A stretch of DNA of 64,000 nucleotides. Origin: Actinernus sp. WN-2022 (Eukaryota > Cnidaria > Anthozoa > Actiniaria > Actinernidae). The stretch lies in contig JAOWCC010000577.1 of assembly GCA_030867875.1 (NCBI GenBank), positions 72,597,012 through 72,661,011 on the forward strand, read 5' to 3'. Below are positions 22,109 to 31,990 of the stretch, piece after piece (within the stretch, counting starts at the first letter, position 1; the number at the start of each line of letters is the position of its first letter). Made by a program: the position numbers and the translations under genes. Under the pieces are notes generated by a model. It worked only from the letters and a program-made list of their open reading frames with translations. It made no database searches and was not told the DNA's origin.

Positions 22109-23305
22109 AAAATACTAATATAAATATTCGATATATCAGCACTTTGTCGTCTCTAACGGAAATGACATGTAAAGTGGAGTCCACTTGATCGATCGCTGAG
22201 CATGTACCTCCTCGTACACGTCAAGTTTAAATATACCACCGGCTAACTCACGCAACTGGTAATTTGTACTTCATTTCTGCATAAATCTCATAATGTTTCA
22301 GCCAGTCATCAAAGTTCCTCTTTCCCGGAGAAAGTTATGAAATAGACGCTTCTGTAAGTAACTTTAGATTGTTTGAAAGATGTGTATAAATAAATAACAC
22401 ATGGTTAAATTATGATGCATGTGCTCTATAAGAATAACTATTAAATCGTGAACATTTTGACTTTTGTTAATCAAAGCCTATTGTACGTGTAGTTGTTGAC
22501 CTAGCTGTTTTATTACAACTGCGTGTGTAGGATTGTGTGGCAGGAGGTTGACAGTAAGGATAGGAAGTGGCAGTCAACTGTGGAAATTGTAAACCATATG
22601 CTATCTTTTTATTACGCTGACCTTGATTTAGCTAGAATTCAAAGATAAAACTGCATACATTTGAAAAAAAAATGACTTCAATCTCTTCGGGTGTCCGCTT
22701 AAGAGAGGTTAATTTTGGTTAATTTTGCCCATGCGGACCTAGAGTTAGGTGTCCACGTCCACTTACTAGAGGTGTCCGCTTACAGGAAGCGTTATGTACT
22801 GAGTGTTTTATTAGAGATGGGCTGGACCGCGGTATTGTGTCCGCTTAATGGCGGTGTACGTTAGCGGAGGTTCGACTGTAATTATAATATCTGATATGCT
22901 ACTCATTGAGTAGCTCATATATTAAACTCACGCACACATTTAACTCACTTAATGGGGAGTTGGCTTAGGAAACTTTTAGTGCCTTCAACTTACCTTCAAC
23001 CTTTCGTATTATCTATTTTCCTATTTTTTCCCTAATATCTATTAGTGTATGTCAGTGTAAATTACCCAAATGTAAAGCTGAGAGTGTGAAATAAAGAATT
23101 ATGTCAATTATATATATATAGCTGGGATCCCAGGTGGGATATTGTTGTCATACCAGGGATCCCATCTGTCCAAACAGCTATCCCGGTTTTAGCCTTGGGA
23201 TCCCAGGTGGGATTTTGTTATCAACCCAGGTAGGGATAGCTGGGATCTCGTTAAATTACATGGGTTCAACTAATCCCACCTTCTGTCATACCTCTATTTT
23301 TACAT
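22109..23305. other. Non-coding stretch with short repeat words
   Basis: No supported gene. Between about 22,690 and 22,880 variants of GTGTCCGCTTA recur at least five times, as at the window start. Between about 23,120 and 23,255 the words GGGATCCCAGGTGGGAT and relatives recur about five times after a short (TA)n run. The frame open from 23,134 is mainly the next satellite. Confidence 0.45.
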
Positions 23306-23875
23306 GGCTCCTAAATTGCATTTACAAACTATTTACAAAGTTCCACGGGCCTCCTAAATTGCATTTACAAACTATTTACAAACAATTTACAAAGTACCAC
23401 GGGCCTCCTAAATTGCATTTACAAACACTTTACAAACAATTTACAAAGTACCACGGGCCTCCTAAATTGCATTTACAAACACTTTACAAACAATTTACAA
23501 AGTACCACGGGCCTCCTAAATTGCATTTACAAACAATTTACAAACAATTTACAAAGTACCACGGGCCTCCTAAATTGCATTTACAAACACTTTACAAACA
23601 ATTTACAAAGTACCACGGGCCTCCTAAATTGCATTTACAAACACTTTACAAACAATTTACAAAGTACCACGGGCCTCCTAAATTGCATTTACAAACAATT
23701 TACAAACAATTTACAAGGTTCCACGGGCCTCCTAAATTGCATTTACAAACAATTTACAAACAATTTACAAAGTTCCACGGGCCTCCTAAATTGCATTTAC
23801 AAACTATTTACAAACAATTTACAAAGTACCACGGGCCTCCTAAATTGCATTTACAAACTATTTACAAGGTTTGTA
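23306..23875 (+). repeat. 54-bp minisatellite, frame-preserving
   Basis: About ten tandem units of 54 bp containing CACGGGCCTCCTAAATTGC and two or three copies of ATTTACAAAC. Because 54 is divisible by three, the plus strand stays open for 282 codons (23,134-23,982) as an 18-residue repeat around YHGPPKLHLQT. I regard this as a satellite, not a gene: there is no leader domain and the unit is itself built from TTTACAAAC words. Degenerate TTTCCATACTATGG words continue to 24,135 and meet the virus-like element. Confidence 0.85.
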
Positions 23876-24140
23876 CACTCCGTATTTACATACAATTTAC
23901 AGTTAATTTACAAAGATGTGATCTCCATATTTTTCCAAACTATTTACAAGGTACACAAAAGACACACATGTTTGTAAATTGAATTTCCAAACATTTTACA
24001 TACTTCTTTAAATTTCCATTGTATGGAAATTGTTTGGAAATTGATTTACATAGTATGGAAACAGTTTGTAAATCTATTTCCATACTATGGAAAATTGTGC
24101 TTTACATACAATTGACATAGTATGGAAAAATGGGAAGTTT

Positions 24141-24725
24141 TCCAGTGAGAATGAAACGCTAGCTAGGAAGGCATTTCACCCATATGAAAAAGGTACTGCA
24201 TTCCTATACGATCACGCAGTTCACTTCAAGTTAGTACCTATCGCTAAGGCATCAGATACTTTGATATCTCAGAATATAAATGTTCCACGACGATCATTCG
24301 CTGGATTACTCTTTCTATTCGTAGATCCTCCCACCGCCGGTTCACGAGATAGTGAAGCATTCGTAAATCCTGATATTTCAAAGATAGAGATAGACGTAAA
24401 TGGAGTTCCAAATAGATTCTTTCCAGGAGGTATGTTAACACCAGATTTTTGGGAGTCCGCAAAAGGATGGTTTGGTACTTCCGAGACCTCTATGACTCCT
24501 ACCAAATTTTACAATAACAGATTTGCCATCCTAGTCGATTGTCGTACAGCAAAAGATTCCTCTGCTCATGGCGATGGAATGGCACAAACTGGCGGTGGAA
24601 AAGATATCGATATTCGTATACATAGAACTTTAAAAGGAAGTGGAAACGTAAGCATGCATATCTATGTCCTTGCGGATGCTCAGCTTAAGATATTGAACAG
24701 ATCTTTACATAGTATAACATACTGA
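24141..24725 (+). pseudogene. Major capsid protein, C-terminal part only
   Basis: About 194 codons ending at TGA 24,725. The pattern of hydrophobic strands, a VPRRS-like segment, an NGVPNRFFPGGM segment and a closing strand ending in a YVLADAQL-like run resembles the second jelly roll of Polinton/adintovirus double-jelly-roll capsid proteins, as recognised by eye. The family is usually 500 residues or more, so over half is missing. The in-frame ATG at 24,087 lies in satellite DNA and is not a natural start. The next gene starts on its last base (TGATG), as expected in a packed virus-like gene block. The call could be wrong; a structure comparison would decide. Confidence 0.55.
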
Positions 24726-25348
24726 TGGATTCCTTGGTAGAACACATCCCATTCAACTCACTCATAGTAGGTCCAACGAATTGTGGAAAGACTGCATTTC
24801 TCATAGAACAACTTCGTGGACCATTTCGTGGTAAGTTCGATTATATAGTATTAATTTGTCCTACGTATGCCCACAACAAAACATATCATGGATTTGCTAA
24901 TCGAGATACGCATTTTTATGTCATATCACCATCTCAGGATGCTATCGATACCACATTAAATATTTGTGCAACCTTTTGGTCAGGTACCAATACATTATTG
25001 ATTCTAGATGATTGTGCCGCATCAAAAGATGTAAAACGAAGAACTGACAAACTAGTAGATTTAGCATTCTCTGCTCGACATATAGGACTATCTATTTGGG
25101 TACTATCCCAACAATTAACGAGTATATGTAAACCATTTCGTGAGAACGTAGCTATCGTAGTAGCATTTCATACTGCATCGGTTATAGATGGAAAGAGGAT
25201 ATTCGATGATTACGGGGGTTCACAAGAATGTAATGAATTACGAACGATACTTCGATCTCATAAGTTTGCTCGCATATGTTTCTGTTTGCGACATCCTTTT
25301 GCAGTAGTGTTAGAGATACCCGCACCTATAACATATTATCATGGATGA
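24725..25348 (+). CDS. Packaging ATPase, A32/FtsK-HerA type
   Basis: 207 codons. Walker A is GPTNCGKT at residues 16-23, Walker B LLILDD at 91-96, and a downstream WVLSQQ motif at 125-130 corresponds to the sensor-like strand found in the A32 family. The length is normal for compact packaging ATPases of Polintons and related viruses, which drive DNA into the capsid. The start overlaps the capsid stop by one base and the stop overlaps the next start by 8 bases, suggesting coupled expression. All motifs are intact, so this gene could still be functional. Confidence 0.85.
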   Translation: MDSLVEHIPFNSLIVGPTNCGKTAFLIEQLRGPFRGKFDYIVLICPTYAHNKTYHGFANRDTHFYVISPSQDAIDTTLNICATFWSGTNTLLILDDCAASKDVKRRTDKLVDLAFSARHIGLSIWVLSQQLTSICKPFRENVAIVVAFHTASVIDGKRIFDDYGGSQECNELRTILRSHKFARICFCLRHPFAVVLEIPAPITYYHG

Positions 25349-25922
25349 ATACGTTAAAGAACTGGAAGGTGAGGATTTAACAGGTCCACCACCCAAATTG
25401 GAATTTTCAACCGAATTGGAGGATATCGAAGAATGGCGGGAAGAACTTAAGACCTTAGCTGTATTAGGTAAAACGAAAGAATGTCTAGGACAGAATTTCT
25501 CCCTAACAGATATAACTAAACTATCTGAGAAGGACGTAAAACGTTTACATAGTAGATACCAGGCCGTAGTAGCAAATCAAATAACAGTACACTTAGTAGA
25601 TGGTGTACTACGTCAAGTTACTCGCGCAGTCTCATACGTAGCTACGCTCTCACACGTAGCTACACTAGACAACCAACAAGCACTGTTTAAGGATCTACAA
25701 GAAAACCAATTAGCCCGTCATCAGATATCTATGGCGGCTGGTCGATTAGCACTTAAACACGGTCGATTTGTAGCTCTAGCTAGTGTCTTGTTCAATGTAG
25801 CTGATCACATAGTCATTCCTGGTACACCTATTGAACCTTCGCAAGTAACTACTATATCAAATCAAGATGGAGGAACAGACGGATCAGATAACTGCGAATC
25901 CACCAACGACTGCACCAACTAA
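25341..25922 (+). CDS. Hypothetical protein between ATPase and small membrane genes
   Basis: 193 codons starting inside the ATPase stop region (ATGGATGA overlap). Not recognised. The first 50 residues are acidic (KELEGEDLTGPP, EDIEEWREEL); residues 60-160 look mainly helical with no clear membrane segment; the tail is Thr/Asp-rich. Position after the ATPase suggests a structural or packaging accessory protein, but it lacks the beta-rich look expected of a penton. It overlaps the next gene by 56 bases in another frame. Confidence 0.65.
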   Translation: MDEYVKELEGEDLTGPPPKLEFSTELEDIEEWREELKTLAVLGKTKECLGQNFSLTDITKLSEKDVKRLHSRYQAVVANQITVHLVDGVLRQVTRAVSYVATLSHVATLDNQQALFKDLQENQLARHQISMAAGRLALKHGRFVALASVLFNVADHIVIPGTPIEPSQVTTISNQDGGTDGSDNCESTNDCTN

Positions 25923-26223
25923 AGTAAAAGATCCAAAGAGGGTTGCTGCTGGGAAAGCATTAGCACTAAGTAATAAACTTGCTAGAGAGGCTCAAAAGAG
26001 AGAGATTACACGTGAAAGTGAATTACCTAAAGAAATCAACGTAGATGAAAGTTGGATGAAAAATGTGTCTATCAATACTACTATCGCAGTTATTGGTACG
26101 GGTGCTGCATTAGTTAGCGTATACTATCAATACAGAAGATATAGAGATGACACTTCTAAGAACGTTAGTACGATACGACGACCCGCGAGTCCTGTAAAGA
26201 CTACGGTACCAGATATGGAGTAA
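25867..26223 (+). CDS. Small single-pass membrane protein
   Basis: 118 codons. A basic, Ala/Lys-rich stretch (KDPKRVAAGKALALSNKLAR, residues 21-40) precedes one predicted membrane segment (about 69-88, INTTIAVIGTGAALVSVYYQ) and a basic C-terminus. The DPKRVAAGK pattern reminds me of basic segments in small proteins of some invertebrate DNA viruses, but I cannot verify that. It starts within the previous gene in another frame. A role in the virion or at a membrane is inference. Confidence 0.6.
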   Translation: MEEQTDQITANPPTTAPTKVKDPKRVAAGKALALSNKLAREAQKREITRESELPKEINVDESWMKNVSINTTIAVIGTGAALVSVYYQYRRYRDDTSKNVSTIRRPASPVKTTVPDME

Positions 26224-26258
26224 CAATTAAAGACTAGAGATATACGATATATATTAGG

Positions 26259-26468
26259 ATGGATAAGGAATTGATGAAAACAGCGACCGATGCTGCTATG
26301 ATAACTGGAATAGCTACTGGTATTGGTTGGATCGTAAAAAAGGCTACCAAGGAATCTATGCTTAGTGATCCTTCTATTTCTATCATAAATTACGTGAAGT
26401 GGACTGCTGTAATAGCTGGTAGCATATATGCAAAACAATATCTCGAGAAACAAAAGATCGTACCATAA
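26259..26468 (+). CDS. Small protein with two hydrophobic segments
   Basis: 69 codons, 35 bp after the previous gene. Hydrophobic stretches at about residues 12-26 (AAMITGIATGIGWIV) and 39-57 (SIISIINYVKWTAVIAGSIY region) suggest a two-pass membrane protein with a Lys-rich C-terminus. Its TAA overlaps the next ATG by one base (TAATG). No family is recognised; the overlap supports it being real despite its size. Confidence 0.55.
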   Translation: MDKELMKTATDAAMITGIATGIGWIVKKATKESMLSDPSISIINYVKWTAVIAGSIYAKQYLEKQKIVP

Positions 26469-26908
26469 TGGTGACGTTAGCAGCTATTGGAATGTCTATT
26501 TTCGGAGCAGTTTTGAATGCAACGGCATTTACTGGTGGTGGAGTGCTTGCTAAGATGTTTGGTGGGAAAGATGAAACTGCTAATGTAGAACGAGAGAGAC
26601 ATGATAGGGAAATGGAAAAATTCGATGCTGATAGGGAGGCATATATCGAAGAACGTCAAACATTGTCTGATTGGACGCATAAACAGGAAGTTGTTGAACG
26701 TGATTCTCATAATAATCAACTCGATAGTAACCGAGCTTTCATACAATCCGATAAGTTACGTCAGGCACTGAAACGACTCGAAGCAATGAAAGAACCTCGT
26801 TTCTCTGACTACTATCAACCATCTAACGCACAGAAAACTGGTGAGTTGATCTATGTTGGTGGTGGAATGCTAGTCACTGGATACGCTATTAGTCGATATG
26901 CCTTTTAA
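26468..26908 (+). CDS. Membrane-anchored coiled-coil protein
   Basis: 146 codons. A Gly/Ala-rich hydrophobic N-terminus (residues 2-30, ending GGGVLAKMFGG), a highly charged helical middle (38-107, rich in E, R, D) likely to form a coiled coil, then a second hydrophobic segment (126-143, GELIYVGGGMLVTGYAI). Such a layout fits a spanning or fusion-like structural protein, but that is speculation and no family is recognised. It is the last gene before a strong hairpin at 26,951-26,997. Confidence 0.6.
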   Translation: MVTLAAIGMSIFGAVLNATAFTGGGVLAKMFGGKDETANVERERHDREMEKFDADREAYIEERQTLSDWTHKQEVVERDSHNNQLDSNRAFIQSDKLRQALKRLEAMKEPRFSDYYQPSNAQKTGELIYVGGGMLVTGYAISRYAF

Positions 26909-26950
26909 AAAAACGAGAATTTTTACGATCGACGAGATACTAAAAAAAGA

Positions 26951-26997
26951 AAAAAAGAATAAGAACTAGTTGGTTAGATAAGTTCTTATTCTTTTTT
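26951..26997 (+). terminator. Perfect 17-bp hairpin between gene blocks
   Basis: AAAAAAGAATAAGAACT and its exact inverse flank a 13-nt loop, with a T-run after it. It lies 43 bp after the last small gene and about 40 bp before the integrase ATG. It resembles a bacterial intrinsic terminator in shape, though in a eukaryote-resident element it could instead be a processing signal, a bent-DNA site or chance A/T symmetry. Confidence 0.4.
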
Positions 26998-27039
26998 TTT
27001 CCTTTCTTCTTGTTAAAGGTTAGAATACATAGATATATA

Positions 27040-28047
27040 ATGGATTCTAAACTTGCGAATATCTTCTATGGTCCTATGGGCTATTGGAAAGGTCATGCTG
27101 CAATTGGTAAGCTATCGGTGGCTGCAAACGTATCAGAAGATGTAGCCAAGGGTTGGTTAGAGAAACAAGCCATGTGGCAAATATATCTATCACCACCACG
27201 CTATATTCCACGACCACATTGGACTGTATCGAAACCTAATGAAGTTCATCAAGCTGATTTGATATTTCTACCTCATGATAGACCTAGTCGTGGAAGGAAA
27301 CTATATAAGTATGCTTTAGTGGTAATCGATGTAGCTTCTAGATATAAAGAGGCTGAACCTTTAGCGTCGAAAGATAGTGGTGAAGTTGCTACTGCATTCG
27401 AACGAATCTACAAACGTAGTCCACTAGAATGGCCAAAAACATTGCAAGTTGATCCTGGTAGAGAATTCATGGGACGTATGTCTGAAACATTAGAACTACG
27501 TGGTACGAAAGTTCAACGAGGTGAAGCTGGTAATCATAGGGCACAAAGTTTTGTTGAACGAGCAAATAGAACGATAGCTGAAAGATTATTTGGATATCAA
27601 TATGCAAAAGAGATGGTACTTACATCTGAAGGATCGGATGCGCGTAGTAGAGAATGGGTATTGAGGCTTCCTGATGTTATCAAGGCTATGAACAATGAAG
27701 TTACTCGACTAACAGGTAAGGAACCTTCAAATTCTATAGAGGCACAACAAGTAAGCATAAAGACTCCTACATATTCTCGAATTATTGGATTGAAAGAAAA
27801 GCGACTACCATTCGATGTTTTAGTTCGATATCTATACTCACCTGGAGAATTGGAAGGTGCAGTAAAACGAGCAACTGATCCTGTATGGAGTTTACAGACA
27901 TATTATATTTCTCGAAGTGTGGTATCATCAAATCAACCTGTTCTATACTATTTAGGAAAAGATGCACCAAAGCGGGGGTTCGTTCGTGAAGAGATACAAG
28001 TGATACCACCAGATACAGAACTACCACCAAAAGGTATTCTAAGATAG
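27040..28047 (+). CDS. Retroviral-type integrase of Polinton class
   Basis: 335 codons from the ATG at 27,040; an earlier ATG-less extension to 27,010 is less likely. The rve core carries D in HQADLIFLP, D in LQVDPGREF and E in FVERANRT, with 34 residues between the last two, the DDE set that cuts and joins DNA. The N-terminal part resembles a small helical domain; the C-terminus has a basic, chromo-like region (VREEIQVIPP). In Polintons this enzyme inserts the linear genome into host chromosomes. The frame is intact. It converges with DNA polymerase B, overlapping its end by 9 bases. Confidence 0.85.
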   Translation: MDSKLANIFYGPMGYWKGHAAIGKLSVAANVSEDVAKGWLEKQAMWQIYLSPPRYIPRPHWTVSKPNEVHQADLIFLPHDRPSRGRKLYKYALVVIDVASRYKEAEPLASKDSGEVATAFERIYKRSPLEWPKTLQVDPGREFMGRMSETLELRGTKVQRGEAGNHRAQSFVERANRTIAERLFGYQYAKEMVLTSEGSDARSREWVLRLPDVIKAMNNEVTRLTGKEPSNSIEAQQVSIKTPTYSRIIGLKEKRLPFDVLVRYLYSPGELEGAVKRATDPVWSLQTYYISRSVVSSNQPVLYYLGKDAPKRGFVREEIQVIPPDTELPPKGILR

Positions 28048-31000
28048 AAGCAAGTCACGAATAAAGTCGTCCATATCTTCATCCTCTGTAATGACGTTTT
28101 TACGATTGTAGGATAGTGTATCGATTGCGTTCGATATTATATTGCTAATAAAATCGGCTACTTCTTCATTATCTGGAAAAAAGTCTCCATGACCGTAGGC
28201 TATTGTATCTATTCCGTTTGCTAAAATACATCTCTTACTATCGAATGGTGATAGAGATACTTTGTTCATATGTATGCCGTACATTCTATGACCTTCACTT
28301 CGAAGCATATCCATACCATGGTGGAACACTTTCTTGTCTAGTAAGCACTCCTTGTATTGTTCATGTCGAATACGATGTTTCACAACTGCCTTCTTCGTAC
28401 CTTTAGCTTTCCGAATCTCCCCACCATCTACTTTCAAGATCGAGTAGAGCTTTGATCGTAGTCCAACGTATTCAACAATGGGAATACCTCCACATTCGTC
28501 TTTCATTTTACCAAGTACTTTCTTGTTGGATACGTCGTATGATGGATGGTCTTTACTGTAGTTGCTCGTATCGTAGAAACGTTTAATGGCTTTCATGTCT
28601 GTATAGATGTCCTCAGTTTCGATGTGTAGCAATAGGCTATCGGTATCTGTATATAGTAGATTACAACGTTGTCCATACTGCCGATTGAGCTCGTTGTAGT
28701 AGAAGTCATACATTAAATGTTTTGAGAGATCTAGAATCGACATTCCAACATATACTGGACGGTTCAGTAGTAACTTGCTTTTGTAATTATGTACGGCGGC
28801 TAGATCATTGTCAAATATCGTAGAGCGAGCATAACTAGGTTTATTCAAGAGACGTTGTAGTCTGATTCCTTCTGAGGAGCGAATTAGTTTGATATCTACA
28901 CGCTTTCGTAGATTCTCCATTGTCTTACCAAATACACTATTGTTCATTAATTTGTAGAGTTCCTGCTCGAATGGGCTCTTCGCTTGTTTTCGTAATTCTG
29001 TATTCATTCGTATGTATGGCTCCATCCATGGTGATTGATCGAATCGTAGTGCTCTATGGATCTTTTTCAAACGAATGCCAAGAAATAGATATAGTTGTAG
29101 ATTGCGGTAGTGGAGCACGTATCGTTCTTTGTTATACAAGTTAGGTACAAGCTTTTCCGCTTTCAAGGATCTATTTCCTTTGTATAGCTCCTCGAATAGA
29201 TTTGTCTGATACTCTGAGAACCAAGCTTTATTCACTTGCATTCTTTCAGGAGCTAACGGATAGCTGTTATGCATATCGTGAAGTTCTCGAGGGTATTCAA
29301 GGTCAACTTCGAGGATGTAACCTACATCGGAATCGGTTGCAAGAATGGTGATTTGCTCTTCTGTTGGTGTACACCATTCAAAGCCCCCCGTTGGTAGTGG
29401 CTGACTCATCGCCCATCCATATAGGTTGTTGGCATCAAGATAGAGTATATAGCTATTTGGCTTATCGGGGTCGAAATCGGGCACGTTTGGATTGTTTGCC
29501 TTGGCCTTGCGTTGAGACACCATGGATATACCGCCACGTAAACCTTTCTCAATGAATAGATGCATGTCGTAGTCGGTTAATAGTTCAAGCTCCGCTCCGG
29601 TCTTCTTTAACAACGCATCCCACGATAGACCAGGACTCGTATAGTAGTGAGCTGGATCTAATCCGTAGTTTTGCATACATGTTGCACGAAAGGTCTCAAA
29701 TACATCTGCTAGAAGAAGTACGTCAGTTTGGAGGTAAAGGTCGTGGTAGTCACCTAATGTCTTACAATCAAATACGTTCCAAACTTCTAATGCATGTTCA
29801 TAATCTTCATCGGATATATCCTCTAGGCTTAGCTTGCTATAGAATGATTCTTTCGGCGGAAGAGAAGTCTCAGTGAATCTATCCCAAGAGTCCATGTACT
29901 CATATGGATAAACGCCTTTGCGTAGTAGCAACTTGTTTTTCTCTGGGTCTGGTGTATGCTTTGAAGTTTGTCGAAAGGTGTCTGGGGTAGAACTTGCTAC
30001 CAACTTGTCAAGAGAGGATGGTAGAAATTGTATGCTATCGATGAACCGTAGGTTGCCAAGTGAGAATGAAATGTATTTCTCCATATTATTTGGAATGCAA
30101 GAGATATCGCCCTCTGTCTTGGAAATAGATTGCATCAGTAGGTTAGAATCGTATCCACGTAGATTGTGGAATACAACTGGGATGATAGGTGAGATACGTA
30201 ATTTGAGATTACATACCTTATGTGCTGCGCCTCGAAACTCCCCAGTGATGTGACAATGATCTCGTACTCTATCTTTACCAAATATGGCAAATCCTTGCTC
30301 GATCGAAATACCTCTTGTTTTCCCACGACATACATAGTGGTTTGGCTACTATGCCTTTGATCTTTCTTTCTTCATCTTGTACACATCGTAGAAAGCGCTC
30401 GATCGTATCAGGACCTCTATAGAAGGCTGGCGGTTCGCTGTGGCCGTCAGAACGTACGACGATGTAACAAAATCCACAGGGAATATGTTCTTCCGTTTTA
30501 AGTGTATTGCTTTTCATAGGATCTTTAGCGTGTCCTTCGATCTTAGTGGTTAAAGCCTCAAGGTCTGCATAGATAACATAGGGAACTTTGAGCTGTTTGT
30601 GAACGTTCTGAAATGAGACTTTGTTGTTCTCGTTGGTGGGCATCTCGATTCGAATGGCTCGGTCGTTAGTTCCGTTACACTCTGGGATGTGATTTGCAAG
30701 GAGGTCTTTGGTAGTATATCCATGTAGACATCGCTCGCAGAAGTGTTTCCTACACTTATGTTTTGTCTGATCGAATAGTAGGCGGTTGAAGTCCTTGATC
30801 CGGCAGTAGTGTTGCCGACCGCTATCTGGGCACTCTATAAGCAAGAGGTTAATACGCTTTGAAAAGGTCTCCGTTGATATGTGGTGTACAATCAAACACT
30901 TTTCCTTTGGATCCCAACCATACACGTTGATGGAGATTTCGTTTTGCTTCTCCAAGCGCGGTATTTGCGAAATTGGTGTTGGTGAGTCCACCCCTTCATG

Positions 31001-31597
31001 TTTTGGCCAATCTTCCTTTCGATAGTTTTATATTCTCTCGGGGTGTATTGCAACTGGATGCAGCATTGCCGTTATCGCCCAAAGTGCGCAATGGTCATCA
31101 TAGTTCTTTACATTGATCGCGGCTTTCTTATTTGCGATTTCCGTAGGCAGCGGCAAATACGAACCTCCGCGTAGTGGTTGGTATCGAGCGATGTTCACCC
31201 ATAGAATGTTGACTTTATCTATGACCCAGTTCGATCCTCGACTGATCCATTTCTCAATGTGGTTGTAGATCTGAGCGTGCGCTTCTACCATTACTCCACG
31301 GGTATCAGAACTGTTGGTCAGAACTGCTTGTGAACTTCGAAATGTGATTGTATCGTATACCGAACCTTCAGGTTTGTCGAGACGGAGAGTTATATTCAAA
31401 GCTATCTGAACCTTAATGTTATTTAAGTCTTGTAGCTCTTCATCGATCCTTTCGGTAGTCTGCTTTCGCACGCGGGTAAGGAAAGCAGCTGGGTCTGCCC
31501 CTAGAGGATTGCCGTCGGGAACGTCCATCTTCCATCCTCGTAAATAATCCTTAATGGTCCTGGGTGTTCGTCTGAACGTTAGTATATGTTCAGCCAT
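28039..31597 (-). pseudogene. Protein-primed-type DNA polymerase B, two breaks
   Basis: The start is ATG at 31,597 (minus). The first frame runs about 190 codons to a TAA at 31,028-31,030; the same frame continues to about 30,280, holding a C2H2-like cluster (CRKHFCERC...H...C) and an exonuclease I-type YADLEAL. A one-base shift near 30,280 moves coding to another frame, where an HCH/CN cysteine-histidine region precedes the polymerase. Counting from the methionine at 30,135: exonuclease III YHDLYLQTDV 130-139, motif A DANNLYGW 234-241, motif B KLMNNSVFGKT 395-405, motif C YTDTDS 495-500, KGTKK 578-582. All catalytic residues are present. The total, about 1,190 codons, is normal for Polinton polymerases. 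The stop and shift could be real decay or assembly errors. Confidence 0.85.
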
Positions 31598-31621
31598 GGT
31601 ATGATATAATAAACTTGTAGC

Positions 31622-31900
31622 CACACTCCTCTAATAGGGCTGTGAAATGTAATACCTTGATCTAATATGGTATAGAAGTATGATGAATGGACTATAGTAG
31701 TAAATAACGATTACGATAATATATGTTATAATACCTAGTAATCACACTCCTCTAATAGGGTTTTGAAATGTAATACCTTGATCTAATATGGTGTAGAAAT
31801 ATGATGGATGGACTATAATAGTAAATAATGATTATGACAATATATGTTATAATACCTAATAGCAACACTCCTCTAATAGGGTGTTAGAATACAATAAATT
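31622..31900. repeat. 121-bp tandem repeats upstream of polymerase
   Basis: ACACTCCTCTAATAGGG occurs at about 31,623, 31,745 and 31,866, so the unit is about 121-122 bp, with degraded relatives near 31,968 and 32,031. Two units are nearly complete. They lie just before the polymerase start and could be subterminal repeats of the element or carry its promoter; neither is shown. Confidence 0.75.
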
Positions 31901-31902
31901 CA

Positions 31903-31990
31903 CTATAAACCAAGTGTTCGAACAAATGTTAATATATGCTTAGCCCTGATATAATACCTATAACTACAATCCTTTAATGTAATGCATAAA
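31903..31990 (-). repeat. Degraded duplicate of the polymerase 5' end
   Basis: The segment containing TGTTCGAACAAATGTTAATA and the following 50 bases aligns with 31,566-31,640, which spans the polymerase start. Read on the minus strand it encodes AKHILTFVRT beside AEHILTFRRT in the polymerase. The tandem repeat therefore once included the first codons of the gene. Confidence 0.5.

Larger units (their letters stand above)
24136..31950. mobile_element. Polinton/adintovirus-like element, left end truncated
   Basis: It carries hallmark genes of Polintons and related animal virus-like elements: capsid fragment, A32-type packaging ATPase, rve integrase and protein-primed-type DNA polymerase B. The left edge cuts the capsid gene where degenerate satellite sequence begins. 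The right edge is unclear; tandem repeats of about 121 bp follow the polymerase start at 31,597. No terminal inverted repeat pairs with the other side, and I see no adenovirus-like protease or penton gene, which in complete relatives would be present. Apart from the truncated capsid gene and two polymerase breaks, the frames are open, suggesting a fairly recent insertion. Confidence 0.8.

Noticed and set aside
24087..24140. ATG at 24,087 as the start of the capsid-like gene
   Set aside because: The first 18 codons lie in degenerate satellite DNA; capsid-like sequence begins only at about 24,141, so this start is accidental.
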